Positions 7,057 through 15,214 of a stretch of 64,000 nt of DNA are shown here, in pieces. Within the stretch, counting starts at the first letter, position 1; each line of letters starts with the position of its first letter. The position numbers and the translations under genes are program-made. The notes beneath the pieces were generated by a model. That model did no database searches. It worked only from the letters and a program-made list of their open reading frames with translations, and had not been told where the DNA came from. Origin of the DNA: Siccirubricoccus deserti (GTDB lineage: Bacteria; Pseudomonadota; Alphaproteobacteria; Acetobacterales; Acetobacteraceae); contig NZ_JACOMF010000002.1 in NCBI RefSeq assembly GCF_014283215.1, forward strand, positions 267,044 through 331,043. The letters are read 5' to 3'.

Positions 7057-8013
7057 CTACTCCAGCCAGGGATGCTCGTCCCACAGCACCTGGTAGCGGC
7101 CGCGCAGCGCGGTGAGCTCGGCCCGGTAGGCATCCGGCCCGAGGAAGCGCAGCGGCAGCAGCTGCTGCGCCGCCAGTGCCTGGAACTCCGCATTGTCCAC
7201 GGTGTGCCGCACCGCCAGCGACAGCCGGTCCAGCACCGGCGGCGCCACCCCGGCCGGCGCCGCGACGCCGCGCATCGAGCCCTCGACGACATCGAGGCCG
7301 GCTTCGCGGAAGGTCGGCGCATCCGGCGCCACCGCGGTGCGCGCCTCGCCCATCTGGCCCAGCATGCGCACCAGCCCCTGCCGGATCTCCTGCACCCCCT
7401 CCGCCACATTCATCGAGGCGATGGCGATCTGCCGTCCGAGCAGCGCCTGCTTCACCTGGATGCTGCCGCTGTAGGGCACGTGCAGCAGCTTCACCCCGGC
7501 CTGCCGCTCGAAGGCCAGCATCGCCAGGTGGTCGTCGGAGCCGATGCCGGTGGTGCCATAGCTGATCGCCTCCGGCTTCGCCCTGGCCGCGGCGATCAGC
7601 CCGGCCAGGTCGCGGAAACGGCTGTCGGCCATCACGTAGAAGGCGCCGGGATCGTCGACGATGTTGGCGATCGGGCTGAAATCCTCCAGCCGGAAGCGGG
7701 TGCGCCGCTCGATCGGCAGGGTGACGATATGCGGCGTGTTGATGAAGCCGATGGTCTGGCCGTCGGGCTTGGCGCGGGCGAGTTCAGTGAAGCCGATCCC
7801 CCCGCCGGCGCCGGGCCGGTTGACCACCACCACCGGCTGGCCAAGGTCCTTTTCCAGGAAGCGGGCCAGGGTGCGGGCGGCCAAGTCGGTGCGGCCGCCG
7901 GCGGCGAAGGCGACCAGCATGGTCAGCGGCCGGTCCGGCCAGACGGCGGCGCGGGTGGTGCGCCCGAGCGGCAAGGCGGCCGCAGCGCCGAGCAGCAACC
8001 GGCGTGTCGTCAT
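7057..8013 (-). CDS. Bug-family (TctC-like) receptor, paralogue of the one at 3766-4722
   Basis: 318 residues, exactly the length of the paralogue at 3766-4722. It begins with an N-terminal signal (MTTRRLLLGAAAAL), then WPDRPLTMLVAFAAGG, GQPVVVVNRPGAGG, TIGFINTPHIVTLPIER, NIVDDPGA and YGTTGIGSDDHLA. Several of these blocks are identical or nearly so in the paralogue, including DVVEGSMRG and AAPAG. No TctAB genes are adjacent. The ligand is unknown. The two copies suggest a local duplication with later insertion or rearrangement of the genes between them. Confidence 0.9.
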   Translation of the reverse strand: MTTRRLLLGAAAALPLGRTTRAAVWPDRPLTMLVAFAAGGRTDLAARTLARFLEKDLGQPVVVVNRPGAGGGIGFTELARAKPDGQTIGFINTPHIVTLPIERRTRFRLEDFSPIANIVDDPGAFYVMADSRFRDLAGLIAAARAKPEAISYGTTGIGSDDHLAMLAFERQAGVKLLHVPYSGSIQVKQALLGRQIAIASMNVAEGVQEIRQGLVRMLGQMGEARTAVAPDAPTFREAGLDVVEGSMRGVAAPAGVAPPVLDRLSLAVRHTVDNAEFQALAAQQLLPLRFLGPDAYRAELTALRGRYQVLWDEHPWLE

Positions 8014-8037
8014 CCGCCCGATCCTCTTGTCACATGG

Positions 8038-8067
8038 AAAGGGCCGGCGGTGTCCCGCCGGCCCTTC
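8038..8067 (-). terminator. Intrinsic terminator downstream of the alpha/beta hydrolase gene
   Basis: Perfect 12-bp stem: AAGGGCCGGCGG at 8039-8050, loop TGTC, CCGCCGGCCCTT at 8055-8066. Read on the minus strand the hairpin is followed by TTTCC. It lies between the hydrolase stop (8090) and the start of the next minus-strand gene (8013). Confidence 0.75.
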
Positions 8068-8089
8068 ATCCCCTTGCCGCCCGTGAGGC

Positions 8090-8758
8090 TCAGTCGGCGG
8101 CCAGCGCCATGCGGCTGCGGTTCATGCGCGAGAGCACATGATCCTCGGCGGCATCGACGACCTTCTCGGTCTGCTCCGGGGTGAAGACATGGCCGGCGGC
8201 TGGCATCACCCGGTAGTCGATGGTGATGCCGCGCTGGGTGTTCAGCTTGTCCACCAGCTTCTTCACCGCGGATTCCGGCACCAGCTCGTCCTCCGCGCCG
8301 TGCAGGATCAGGCCGTTGCACGGGCAGGGGGCGAGAAAGCCGAAGTCGTAGTGGCTGGCCGGCGCGCTGATGGAGACGAAGCCGCCCATCTCCGGCCGCC
8401 GCATCAGCAGCTGCATGCCGACATAGGCGCCGAAGGAATAGCCGGCGACCCAGAGGCTGTGCGCGTTCGGGTTCACCGCCTGGAGGAAGTCAAGCGCCGC
8501 CGCGGCATCGGAGATCTCGCCGATGCCTCCGTCGTAACGCCCCTGGCTGCGTCCCACTCCACGAAAATTAAATCTGAGGGTGGAAAACCCCATGGCCTGG
8601 AAACGTTGGTAAAGGGCATGGATCACCCGGTTGTTCATCGTGCCGCCGTGCAGCGGATGCGGGTGCAATATCAACGCCACCGGCGCATTTGCCTGCTTCG
8701 AGTGGTGGTAGCGGCCTTCAAGCCGGCCGTCAGGGCCGGCGAACATGACCTCAGGCAT
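8090..8758 (-). CDS. Alpha/beta hydrolase (dienelactone hydrolase-like)
   Basis: 222-residue serine hydrolase. It has HPHPLHGGTMNNRVIHAL early, LRFNFRGVGRSQG, the nucleophile elbow GYSFGAYVG (Ser near residue 106), LHGAEDELVPE for the acid, and PAAGHVF for the catalytic histidine. This resembles the small COG2945-type hydrolases; the natural substrate is unknown. ATG 8758 follows no strong ribosome-binding site. The gene is monocistronic with a clear terminator downstream. Confidence 0.88.
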   Translation of the reverse strand: MPEVMFAGPDGRLEGRYHHSKQANAPVALILHPHPLHGGTMNNRVIHALYQRFQAMGFSTLRFNFRGVGRSQGRYDGGIGEISDAAAALDFLQAVNPNAHSLWVAGYSFGAYVGMQLLMRRPEMGGFVSISAPASHYDFGFLAPCPCNGLILHGAEDELVPESAVKKLVDKLNTQRGITIDYRVMPAAGHVFTPEQTEKVVDAAEDHVLSRMNRSRMALAAD

Positions 8759-9229
8759 CGTCCCTTGGGTCCAATTCCGGTTGTGCCGTGCGCGTCTGGG
8801 CTGCCGGGAGATAGGGATTGCTCATACCCGCCGACAGGCCAAGCGCGCACCGACGCTTGGTTGGGAAGACCTGGCTGGCTTGCTGCGAATGTCGCGCGGT
8901 TCGGATGGATGCCGCGGGATATTCATCGCACCAAAAGCCCATCCACGTCCTCAAGGCCGCACCGCCACCCGTCCGGACCACCCCAATGGTTGACTGGGGC
9001 AGTCGGACAAAATAACGTTCCTGTTCGATGCCCTTGCGGGGCGATCGTATCGAGGACATGCGGCTCCGATCGTGCACAGGCGCCCCAGGACAGGCTCCTG
9101 GACCCGGGGGCACCCCCAATATAGATAGTCAGCGACGGGTTTCATAACGGATTCAAGGCATGGCCCCGAATGTTACTGCATGTGGCCATGATTCTGGCTT
9201 CCGAGACGCCTAATAGCAGGGGTTAACCC
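8759..9229. other. 471-bp intergenic region upstream of iscR, unassigned
   Basis: Short open frames exist on both strands (for example 8818-9015 plus and 8951-9145 minus), but none shows a recognisable domain or ribosome-binding site. The last 100 bp must hold the iscR promoter. No clear E. coli-type IscR palindrome and no riboswitch motif was found by eye. Confidence 0.4.
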
Positions 9230-9760
9230 ATGCGACTCTCTACCCGTGGTCGCTATGCCGTCATGGCAATGGTCGAATTGGCGACCCGCCAACAGGCAGG
9301 CAACGTCGGGTTGCACCTGAACGAGACTCCAGGCCAGCCGCCGGGTGCCGCGTCGGGTCGAGCCGAGGACCGGCCAGTCAGCTTGGCTGAAATTGCACAG
9401 GCGCAATTGCTGTCCCTGGCCTATCTCGAACAATTGTTCGGGAATTTGCGGCGGGCCGGCCTGGTGGCCTCGGCCCGCGGACCGGGGGGCGGCTACCGGC
9501 TGGCCCGTGCCGCCACCGCCATCGCCGTGGCCGACATCATCGATGCGGTGGATGAACCGCTGCGTGCCACCCGCTGCGAGGCGGATGCCCCGGGCTGCCT
9601 CGCCGGCAAGCGCTGCCTGACCCACGACCTGTGGTCGGAACTGGGCGAGCAGATCCGGCTTTTTCTGGCCAATGTCACCCTGGCCGACATCTGCGCCGGC
9701 AATATCGCCGGCCGGGCGGTGTGCCCGCTGCGCCAGGGCCTGGCCGAAGTGGTGGAATAG
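9230..9760 (+). CDS. iscR: Rrf2-family Fe-S cluster regulator IscR
   Basis: 176-residue winged-helix transcription factor that senses cellular Fe-S status. It starts MRLSTRGRYAVMAMVELA and has SLAYLEQLFGNLRRAGLV and RGPGGGYRLAR for DNA binding. The cluster ligands C116, C123, C129 and H132 are in RCEADAPGCLAGKRCLTHDLW-like order, as in E. coli IscR. An insertion of about 25 residues (roughly 25-49, rich in G/P/A) separates helix 1 from the SLAEIA helix compared with E. coli. It heads the cysteine desulfurase cluster, whose first gene begins 12 bp downstream, so it probably autoregulates that operon. Confidence 0.92.
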   Translation: MRLSTRGRYAVMAMVELATRQQAGNVGLHLNETPGQPPGAASGRAEDRPVSLAEIAQAQLLSLAYLEQLFGNLRRAGLVASARGPGGGYRLARAATAIAVADIIDAVDEPLRATRCEADAPGCLAGKRCLTHDLWSELGEQIRLFLANVTLADICAGNIAGRAVCPLRQGLAEVVE

Positions 9761-9772
9761 CTGGCCGCCCCC

Positions 9773-10858
9773 ATGTCTCTCTACCTCGACGCCAACGCGA
9801 CCGAGCCGTTGCGGCCGGAGGCGCGAGAGGCGGTGCTGGCGGCACTGGACGCCGGCGGCAATCCCTCCTCGGTCCATGGTGCCGGCCGGGTGGCCCGCCG
9901 CCGGCTGGAAGCGGCGCGGGAGGCTGTGACGGCGCGCTGCGGCCGCCGCCTGGGCCTGACGGAGGTGGTCTTCACCGCTGGCGGGACGGAGGCGAACGCG
10001 CTGGCGATCCACGGCCTCGGCCATGGCCGCCGGGTGCTGGTCGGCGCCACCGAGCACCCGGCGGTGCTGGCCGCCGCGCCGGCGGCCTCGCGGCTGCCGG
10101 TGCTGCCCGACGGCACCTTCGACCTGGATGCGCTGGCCGCGGCCCTCTCGGGCGGTCCCCCCGCCCTGGTCTGCGCCATGGCGGCCAATAACGAGACCGG
10201 GGTGCTGCACCCGCTGGCCGCAATCGCCGTGCTCTGTCGCGAGCATGGCGCGCTGCTACATGTGGATGCGGTGCAGGCGGCGGGGCGGGTGGCACTGCCG
10301 CCCGGAGCCGATAGCCTGGCACTCTCCGGCCATAAGCTGGGCGGGCCGCCTGGCGCCGGGGCGCTGCTGTTGCGGCCGGGGCTCGACCTGCCGGCCCTGA
10401 TCGCGGGCGGTGGACAGGAACGCGGCCGGCGCGGTGGGACCGAGCCGCTGCCGGCCATCGCCGGCCTGGCCGCGGCGCTGGACGCCGCCGACCCGGCCCA
10501 GCACCCCGAAGCCGGCACCCGGCTGGCCGCATTGCGCGACCGGATCGAGGCCGGGCTGGACGAGGGTGTGGTCATCGCCGGCGCCGGCGCTCCCCGGCTG
10601 CCCAATACCAGTTGTATCCTGCTGCCCAGGGTGGCGGCGGAAACCCAGGTGATCGCCCTGGACCTGGCTGGGGTGCGGGTCTCGGCCGGCGCCGCCTGCT
10701 CCTCCGGCAAGGTGGCGCGGAGCCATGTGCTGGAAGCGATGGGTTTCGGCACCGCCGCCGGCAGCGGCATCCGTATCTCGCTGCCCTGGAATGCCGCCGA
10801 GGACGCACCGGACCGCTTCCTGGCCGCCTGGGCTGCCATGCGGGCGCGGCTGGCGTGA
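9773..10858 (+). CDS. Cysteine desulfurase (NifS/IscS-like), first copy
   Basis: 361-residue PLP enzyme converting cysteine to alanine and enzyme-bound persulfide. Motifs: YLDANATEP at the start, GNPSSVHGAGR, FTAGGTEANALAIHG, ATEHPAVL, and SGHKLGGPPGAGAL with the PLP lysine. The sulfur-accepting cysteine is in VSAGAACSSGKVARSHVLEA. It is shorter and more diverged than the second desulfurase at 11449-12618, with NifS-like active-loop wording. It lies 12 bp after iscR. Tandem desulfurases of this kind also occur in Rickettsiales; whether the two copies serve different acceptors cannot be told from sequence. Confidence 0.9.
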   Translation: MSLYLDANATEPLRPEAREAVLAALDAGGNPSSVHGAGRVARRRLEAAREAVTARCGRRLGLTEVVFTAGGTEANALAIHGLGHGRRVLVGATEHPAVLAAAPAASRLPVLPDGTFDLDALAAALSGGPPALVCAMAANNETGVLHPLAAIAVLCREHGALLHVDAVQAAGRVALPPGADSLALSGHKLGGPPGAGALLLRPGLDLPALIAGGGQERGRRGGTEPLPAIAGLAAALDAADPAQHPEAGTRLAALRDRIEAGLDEGVVIAGAGAPRLPNTSCILLPRVAAETQVIALDLAGVRVSAGAACSSGKVARSHVLEAMGFGTAAGSGIRISLPWNAAEDAPDRFLAAWAAMRARLA

Positions 10859-11448
10859 TCGGAGGAAGGAAGTTCGCGGGCTCCGCCCTATAGGCGCCAA
10901 CTGCGGAAATTCCATTTTACAGTCAATGGATTGGCCGGTGGGTGCCCCCGTTTGAACACATGCGTTCAACTCGCCGGCAGGACAAGCGTCTCTCCAAGAT
11001 CCCGGCGTGGGTGCGGATATCGCGGCTCCAATCGCCGCGCCGCCACCAGAAGCATGGGCCCGGCAAGCCGCGCCGATTGGGTGCCACACTCTGAGAGGCC
11101 CGGAATGAAGGCGAGCATGAGAGGGCTTCTCTCTGGCTCCACCACTACCGGCCCATCCGAACGGCGTGTATCCGAACTCAGGCTGGGGCCTGGGGGGAAC
11201 GCTTGTCCCCTCAGCAGGGGTTCGGGGACAGCGTCCCCAGTTCAGCCGTTTGCCTTTGAAGAATTTCCTTTAAGGCCGGCGCTTGTGGGGCTCCGCCCCT
11301 GATCTATGGATCGGCTCTACCGTCACATTTACTCCGGAACGGCCCTCGCTCGCCCAACACCTCCATGACCAATGACCGAACCAGCCCTGCGGGCGCCGCG
11401 CGCCACGCGCCCTCGAAAACCGCCGCTGGAAGGGCCAAACTCGGAGTG
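10859..11448. other. 590-bp intergenic region between the two cysteine desulfurases
   Basis: No convincing gene. It contains small hairpins: GGGC-tcc-GCCC at 10878-10888, an inverted repeat at 10952-10969, GGGGAC-agc-GTCCCC at 11224-11238 preceded by a related GGGGA/TCCCC pair at 11194-11210, and GGGGC-tcc-GCCCC at 11287-11299. The length and hairpins suggest that the second desulfurase has its own promoter or a processed leader. Confidence 0.45.
10952..10969. promoter_or_regulatory. Perfect inverted repeat, possible operator
   Basis: TTGAAC-acatgc-GTTCAA, an 18-bp perfect dyad in the gap between the two desulfurase genes. It does not match the alphaproteobacterial LexA box (GTTC direct repeat) or the known IscR sites. 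The binding protein is unknown. Confidence 0.3.
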
Positions 11449-12618
11449 ATGCGCCCGAACCGCCCGATCTATCTCGACAACCACGCCACCACGCCGGTCG
11501 ACCCGCGCGTGCTGGCGGCCATGCGCCCCTGGTGGGAGGAGAATTTCGCCAACCCGCACAGCGTCGAGCATGCCATGGGCCGCGAGGCCGAGGCGGCGGT
11601 GGAGGCGGCGCGGGCCGAGATCGCCGTGCTGATCGGCGCCGAGGCGCGGGAGATCGTGCTGACGTCCGGCGCCACCGAGAGCAACAACCTCGCCATCAAG
11701 GGCGCCGCCCGTTTCGCCGCCGCCCAGGGCAGCGAGCGCCGGTGCATCGTCACCCTGGCGACCGAGCATAAATGCGTCCTCGAAAGCGTCCGCGACCTGG
11801 CGGCCGAAGGCTTCGAGCCGATGGTGCTGCCGGTGCGCCCGGACGGGCTCGCCGACATGGATGCGCTGCGAGAGGCGGTGGACGACCGCACCTTGCTGGT
11901 CAGCGTCATGGCGGTGAACAACGAGATCGGCGTGGTCCAGGACCTCGCCGCGATCGGCGCCCTGGCCAAGGATGCGGGAGCGATCTTCCACACCGACGCG
12001 GCCCAGGGCTGCGGCCGTATCCCGCTGGATGTGGAGGCGATCCGGGCCGACCTGCTTTCCATCTCCGGGCACAAGATCTACGGCCCGAAGGGCATCGGCG
12101 CGCTCTATGTCCGGCGCCGGCCGCGGGTGCGGCTGGCGCCGCTGTTCTCCGGCGGTGGGCAGGAACGCGGCTTCCGCTCCGGCACCCTGCCGGCGCCGCT
12201 CATCGTCGGCCTCGGCGAGGCGGCGCGGATCGCCGCCATCGAAGGGTTGCTGGACACCGGCCGCATCGCCGGCCAGCGCGACCGCTTCCTTGCCGCGCTC
12301 AGGGCCGAGGTGCCGGAGGTGCGGCTGAACGGAGATGCCGAACGGCGCGTCAGCGGCAACCTCAACCTGACCTTTCCGGGGCCGGTGGATGCCCAGGCGA
12401 TCATGGCGGCGGCGCCGGAGGTCTGCGTCTCCACCGGCTCGGCCTGTTCCTCGGCGGCGGTCGAGCCCTCCTATGTGCTGCGGGCGCTCGGGATTCCGGA
12501 GGCCGAGGCACGCGCCACCTTGCGGATCGGCATTGGTCGCTTTACCTCGCCTGCCGATGTGGACCAAGCCGCGGCAGCGCTTGCCGCCGGCTGGCGCCAC
12601 GCCTCGGCTGGAAATTGA
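11449..12618 (+). CDS. iscS: Cysteine desulfurase IscS
   Basis: 389-residue group I desulfurase. It begins PIYLDNHATTPVDPRVL and has TSGATESNNLAIKG, ATEHKCVLE, HTDAAQGCGRIPLDV and SGHKIYGPKG with PLP lysine K209. The active loop is VSTGSACSSAAVEPSYVLRA with catalytic C333. The extended active loop and EPSYVLRALG end are typical of housekeeping IscS. ATG 11449 places the protein start at the family consensus, although the nearby GGAG is close; an in-frame ATG at 11365 would add 28 residues without family support. It is expected to feed sulfur to Fe-S assembly and to MnmA encoded downstream. Confidence 0.93.
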   Translation: MRPNRPIYLDNHATTPVDPRVLAAMRPWWEENFANPHSVEHAMGREAEAAVEAARAEIAVLIGAEAREIVLTSGATESNNLAIKGAARFAAAQGSERRCIVTLATEHKCVLESVRDLAAEGFEPMVLPVRPDGLADMDALREAVDDRTLLVSVMAVNNEIGVVQDLAAIGALAKDAGAIFHTDAAQGCGRIPLDVEAIRADLLSISGHKIYGPKGIGALYVRRRPRVRLAPLFSGGGQERGFRSGTLPAPLIVGLGEAARIAAIEGLLDTGRIAGQRDRFLAALRAEVPEVRLNGDAERRVSGNLNLTFPGPVDAQAIMAAAPEVCVSTGSACSSAAVEPSYVLRALGIPEAEARATLRIGIGRFTSPADVDQAAAALAAGWRHASAGN

Positions 12619-12681
12619 ACCAACGCCCTTCGGGCAGAGCGGCCCGTCGGGGTTTCGGGCTGGATGGAGCGCGCGGACAGC

Positions 12682-13011
12682 ATGCCCAGGATGACCTTCA
12701 TTGAGACGGATGGCAGCCGGCGGGAAGTCGATGCGCCGCTCGGCCTTTCGGTGCTGGAGATCGCGCACAAGCACGGCGTCGACATCGAGGGCGCCTGCGA
12801 GGGGTCGCTCGCCTGCTCAACCTGCCATGTGATCGTGGACCCGGAATGGTTCGGCAGGCTGGTCGAGCCGACCGAGGATGAGGAAGACATGCTCGACCTC
12901 GCCTTCGACCTGCAGGAAACCTCCCGTCTCGGCTGCCAGCTCATCATGACGGAAGCGCTGGACGGGCTGGTGGTGAAGCTGCCCGCCGGCACGCGGAACG
13001 CCGGGGGATGA
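12682..13011 (+). CDS. fdx: [2Fe-2S] ferredoxin, Isc (adrenodoxin) type
   Basis: 109 residues. The cluster ligands are C39, C45 and C48 in [13 protein letters not shown] plus C85 in RLGCQLIM, the classic C-x5-C-x2-C...C pattern of vertebrate-type/Isc ferredoxins. The acidic stretch [13 protein letters not shown] between them is the usual partner-docking surface. In the Isc pathway it supplies electrons for cluster assembly. ATG 12691 is an alternative start. Its stop overlaps the start of tenA as ATGA. Confidence 0.92.
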   Translation: MPRMTFIETDGSRREVDAPLGLSVLEIAHKHGVDIEGACEGSLACSTCHVIVDPEWFGRLVEPTEDEEDMLDLAFDLQETSRLGCQLIMTEALDGLVVKLPAGTRNAGG

Positions 13012-13715
13012 CCGCGCCGGTCGCACCGGCCTGGGACCAGGGCTTCGGCGCCGAGGGCGGGCTGTACCGCCGGCTGCGCGACGGCTGTGCCCGGGACTGG
13101 GTGGCCTATACCTGGCACCCCTTCGTCCAGGGGCTGTCGGACGGCACCCTGCCGCTGGAAGCCTTCCGCCGCTACCTGATCCAGGACTACCTGTTCCTGA
13201 TCCATTTTGCCCGCGCCAAGGCGCTTGCGGTCTTCAAGGCCGAGAGCATCGAGGCGATGCGTGACAAGACCGCGGCGATCTCCGCCATCCTCTCTGAGAC
13301 GCTGATGCATCTGCGCTACTGCGCCGAGTGGGGCATCTCCGAGGCCGAGGTGCGCGGCACGCCGGAATCCGCCGAGACGGTCAGCTACACCCGCTACGTC
13401 ATCGACCGGGGCCTCGCCGGCGACATCCTCGATCTCGAGGTGGCGCTGGCGCCCTGCACCGTGGGCTATGGCGAGGTGGCGCTGCGCATCCTGGCCGACC
13501 CGAACCGGCGGGTGGAGGGCAACCCCTACCAGAGCTGGATCGACACCTATGCCGACCCTGGCTACCAAGCCATGGCCAAGGCCGCGGCGATGCGGATCGA
13601 CGCACTGGGCGAAAGTCACGGCGGCCACGCCCGCTTCGGCATGCTGAGCCCGACCTTCAGCGAAGCGGCGCGGCTGGAGGCGCGGTTCTGGCAGCAGGGG
13701 CTGGACGGGCTCTGA
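13008..13715 (+). CDS. tenA: TenA-family aminopyrimidine aminohydrolase / thiaminase II
   Basis: 235-residue all-helical protein. Signatures are [36 protein letters not shown] and a cysteine in [14 protein letters not shown] that aligns with the catalytic cysteine of TenA. The domain continues to [13 protein letters not shown]. TenA salvages thiamine pyrimidine from degraded thiamine. It is coupled to the ferredoxin gene by ATGA overlap and lies 34 bp before mnmA, an unusual place for a thiamine-salvage gene. No TPP riboswitch precedes it. Members of this family found outside thiamine operons sometimes have other, unknown substrates. Confidence 0.85.
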   Translation: MTAPVAPAWDQGFGAEGGLYRRLRDGCARDWVAYTWHPFVQGLSDGTLPLEAFRRYLIQDYLFLIHFARAKALAVFKAESIEAMRDKTAAISAILSETLMHLRYCAEWGISEAEVRGTPESAETVSYTRYVIDRGLAGDILDLEVALAPCTVGYGEVALRILADPNRRVEGNPYQSWIDTYADPGYQAMAKAAAMRIDALGESHGGHARFGMLSPTFSEAARLEARFWQQGLDGL

Positions 13716-13749
13716 TGCGTATCCTTGTGGCCTCCCTCCTGGCGCAGCC

Positions 13750-14850
13750 ATGAGGATTCTCGTTGCCATGTCCGGCGGCGTGGACAGCAGCGTCGTCGCC
13801 GGCCTGCTGCGCGAGCAGGGCCATGAGGTCATCGGCGCCACCTTGCAGCTCTACGACCATGGCGCCGCCACGGCGAAGAAGGGCGCCTGCTGCGCCGGCC
13901 AGGACATCCACGACGCCCGCCGCGTCGCCGACACCCTCGACATCCCGCATTACGTGCTGGACCGTGAGGCCCGCTTCCAGGACGCGGTGGTGCGCGACTT
14001 CGCGGACAGCTACGCCCGTGGGGAGACGCCGATCCCCTGCATCCGCTGCAACCAGACGGTGAAGTTCCAGGATCTGGTGGCACTGGCCCGCGACCTGGGT
14101 GCCGAGGCGCTGGCCACCGGCCACTACGCCCGCCGCGTCGAGGGCGCGGACGGGCCGGAGCTGCACCGCGCCGCCGATCCGGCGCGTGACCAGAGCTATT
14201 TCCTCGCCGCGACCACCCCGGCGCAGCTTGCCTTCAGCCGCTTCCCGCTGGGCGACTACCCGGACAAGGCGGCGGTGCGGGCGGTGGCGGCGCGGCTTGG
14301 CCTCGCGGTGGCCGAGAAGCCGGACAGCCAGGACATCTGCTTCGTCCCCGCCGGGCATTACCATGACGTGGTGGCGCGGCACCGGCCGGATGCGGCGGAA
14401 GCCGGCGAGATCATCCACCTCGACGGGCGGGTGCTGGGGCGGCATGCCGGCATTGCCCGCTACACCGTCGGCCAGGGGCGCGGCCTAGGCATGGCGTCGC
14501 GGGATGGCGACCAGCCGCTGTATGTGGCGGCGCTGGATGCCGGGCGGCGGCGGGTGGTGGTTGGCCCGCGGGCGGCGCTGCCGCAGGCCGAGGTACTGGT
14601 GGGCGAGATGAACTGGCTGGCCCACCCGCCCCGCGGCCCGTTGCGCTGCCAGGTGAAGCTGCGGGCGCGCGAGGTGCCGCAGCCCGCGATGGTGGAATGG
14701 GATGCGGCGGCCGGGCTGCTGCGGGTGGTGCCGGCGGTGCCGGCCATCGCCGCCCCCGGCCAAGCCTGCGTGCTTTATGACGGGGATCGGGTGCTGGGCG
14801 GCGGTTTCATCCGCCGTGCCGCCGCGACGGCAGTGCCCGGCGCGGCCTGA
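13750..14850 (+). CDS. mnmA: tRNA-specific 2-thiouridylase MnmA
   Basis: 366 residues, normal length. The PP-loop [13 protein letters not shown] lies at residues 8-20. The catalytic cysteine is in [14 protein letters not shown] and the second in [20 protein letters not shown] and DQSYFLA are also conserved, and the C-terminal barrel holds [10 protein letters not shown]. It adenylates U34 of Lys/Glu/Gln tRNAs and inserts sulfur delivered from IscS, directly or by relay. Clustering with iscS fits that sulfur route. No TusA/BCDE-like relay gene is in the window apart from the unrelated DsrE-family protein at 2374. Confidence 0.95.
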   Translation: MRILVAMSGGVDSSVVAGLLREQGHEVIGATLQLYDHGAATAKKGACCAGQDIHDARRVADTLDIPHYVLDREARFQDAVVRDFADSYARGETPIPCIRCNQTVKFQDLVALARDLGAEALATGHYARRVEGADGPELHRAADPARDQSYFLAATTPAQLAFSRFPLGDYPDKAAVRAVAARLGLAVAEKPDSQDICFVPAGHYHDVVARHRPDAAEAGEIIHLDGRVLGRHAGIARYTVGQGRGLGMASRDGDQPLYVAALDAGRRRVVVGPRAALPQAEVLVGEMNWLAHPPRGPLRCQVKLRAREVPQPAMVEWDAAAGLLRVVPAVPAIAAPGQACVLYDGDRVLGGGFIRRAAATAVPGAA

Positions 14851-14867
14851 GGATCAGCCCGGAGGGG

Positions 14868-15085
14868 ACGCTTCTCGCCCGCCAGCCGCGCCAGGCCGCC
14901 GACAGTGTCGAAGGCAGCGAGTTCCTTGGTGCGGAACTTCACGCCAAAGCGTTCCTCCGTCATCGGGATGATCTCGATCGGTCTGAAGGAAGCCCGGCCC
15001 ACAGGTCAGCGGCGCTGAGGCCGGGCGGGAGCACGATGTTGTCGCGGCGCAGGAAGACATGGTGGAAGATCTCGGCCAGGGCCAG
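14868..15085 (-). pseudogene. Frameshifted acyl carrier protein remnant
   Basis: Two minus-strand frames join into an ACP-like sequence. 15085 to about 15002 reads LALAEIFHHVFLRRDN then LPPGLSAAD; about 15002 to 14868 reads ASFRPIEIIPMTEERFGVKF then RTKELAAFDTVGGLARLAG. A normal ACP would have a GWDS-type motif at the join. Here the frame changes and the residue before the serine is alanine, so the phosphopantetheine attachment site is damaged. The remnant lies tail-to-tail with mnmA. No related fatty-acid or polyketide gene is adjacent. Confidence 0.68.
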
Positions 15086-15214
15086 ACGGTCAGAGCGCCG
15101 GCTTCGCCGGGCTGATCCGCGCCGATGACGTCCGATGCGCCGGCCGGTCATCCGGCCGGAACAGTCCGGGCGGGGGAGGATGCCGTCCCTTTTTCCCCCC
15201 CGCCAACCGCGTGG

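Noticed and set aside
8759..9229. Transposase fragment or small RNA upstream of iscR
   Set aside because: No motif, inverted terminal repeat or hairpin strong enough to support either.
10952..10969. LexA (SOS) box
   Set aside because: The alphaproteobacterial box is a direct GTTC repeat with 7-bp spacing; this is an inverted repeat with a different spacing.
12900..13010. TPP riboswitch before tenA
   Set aside because: The region is ferredoxin coding sequence and tenA is translationally coupled; no thi-box pattern is visible.
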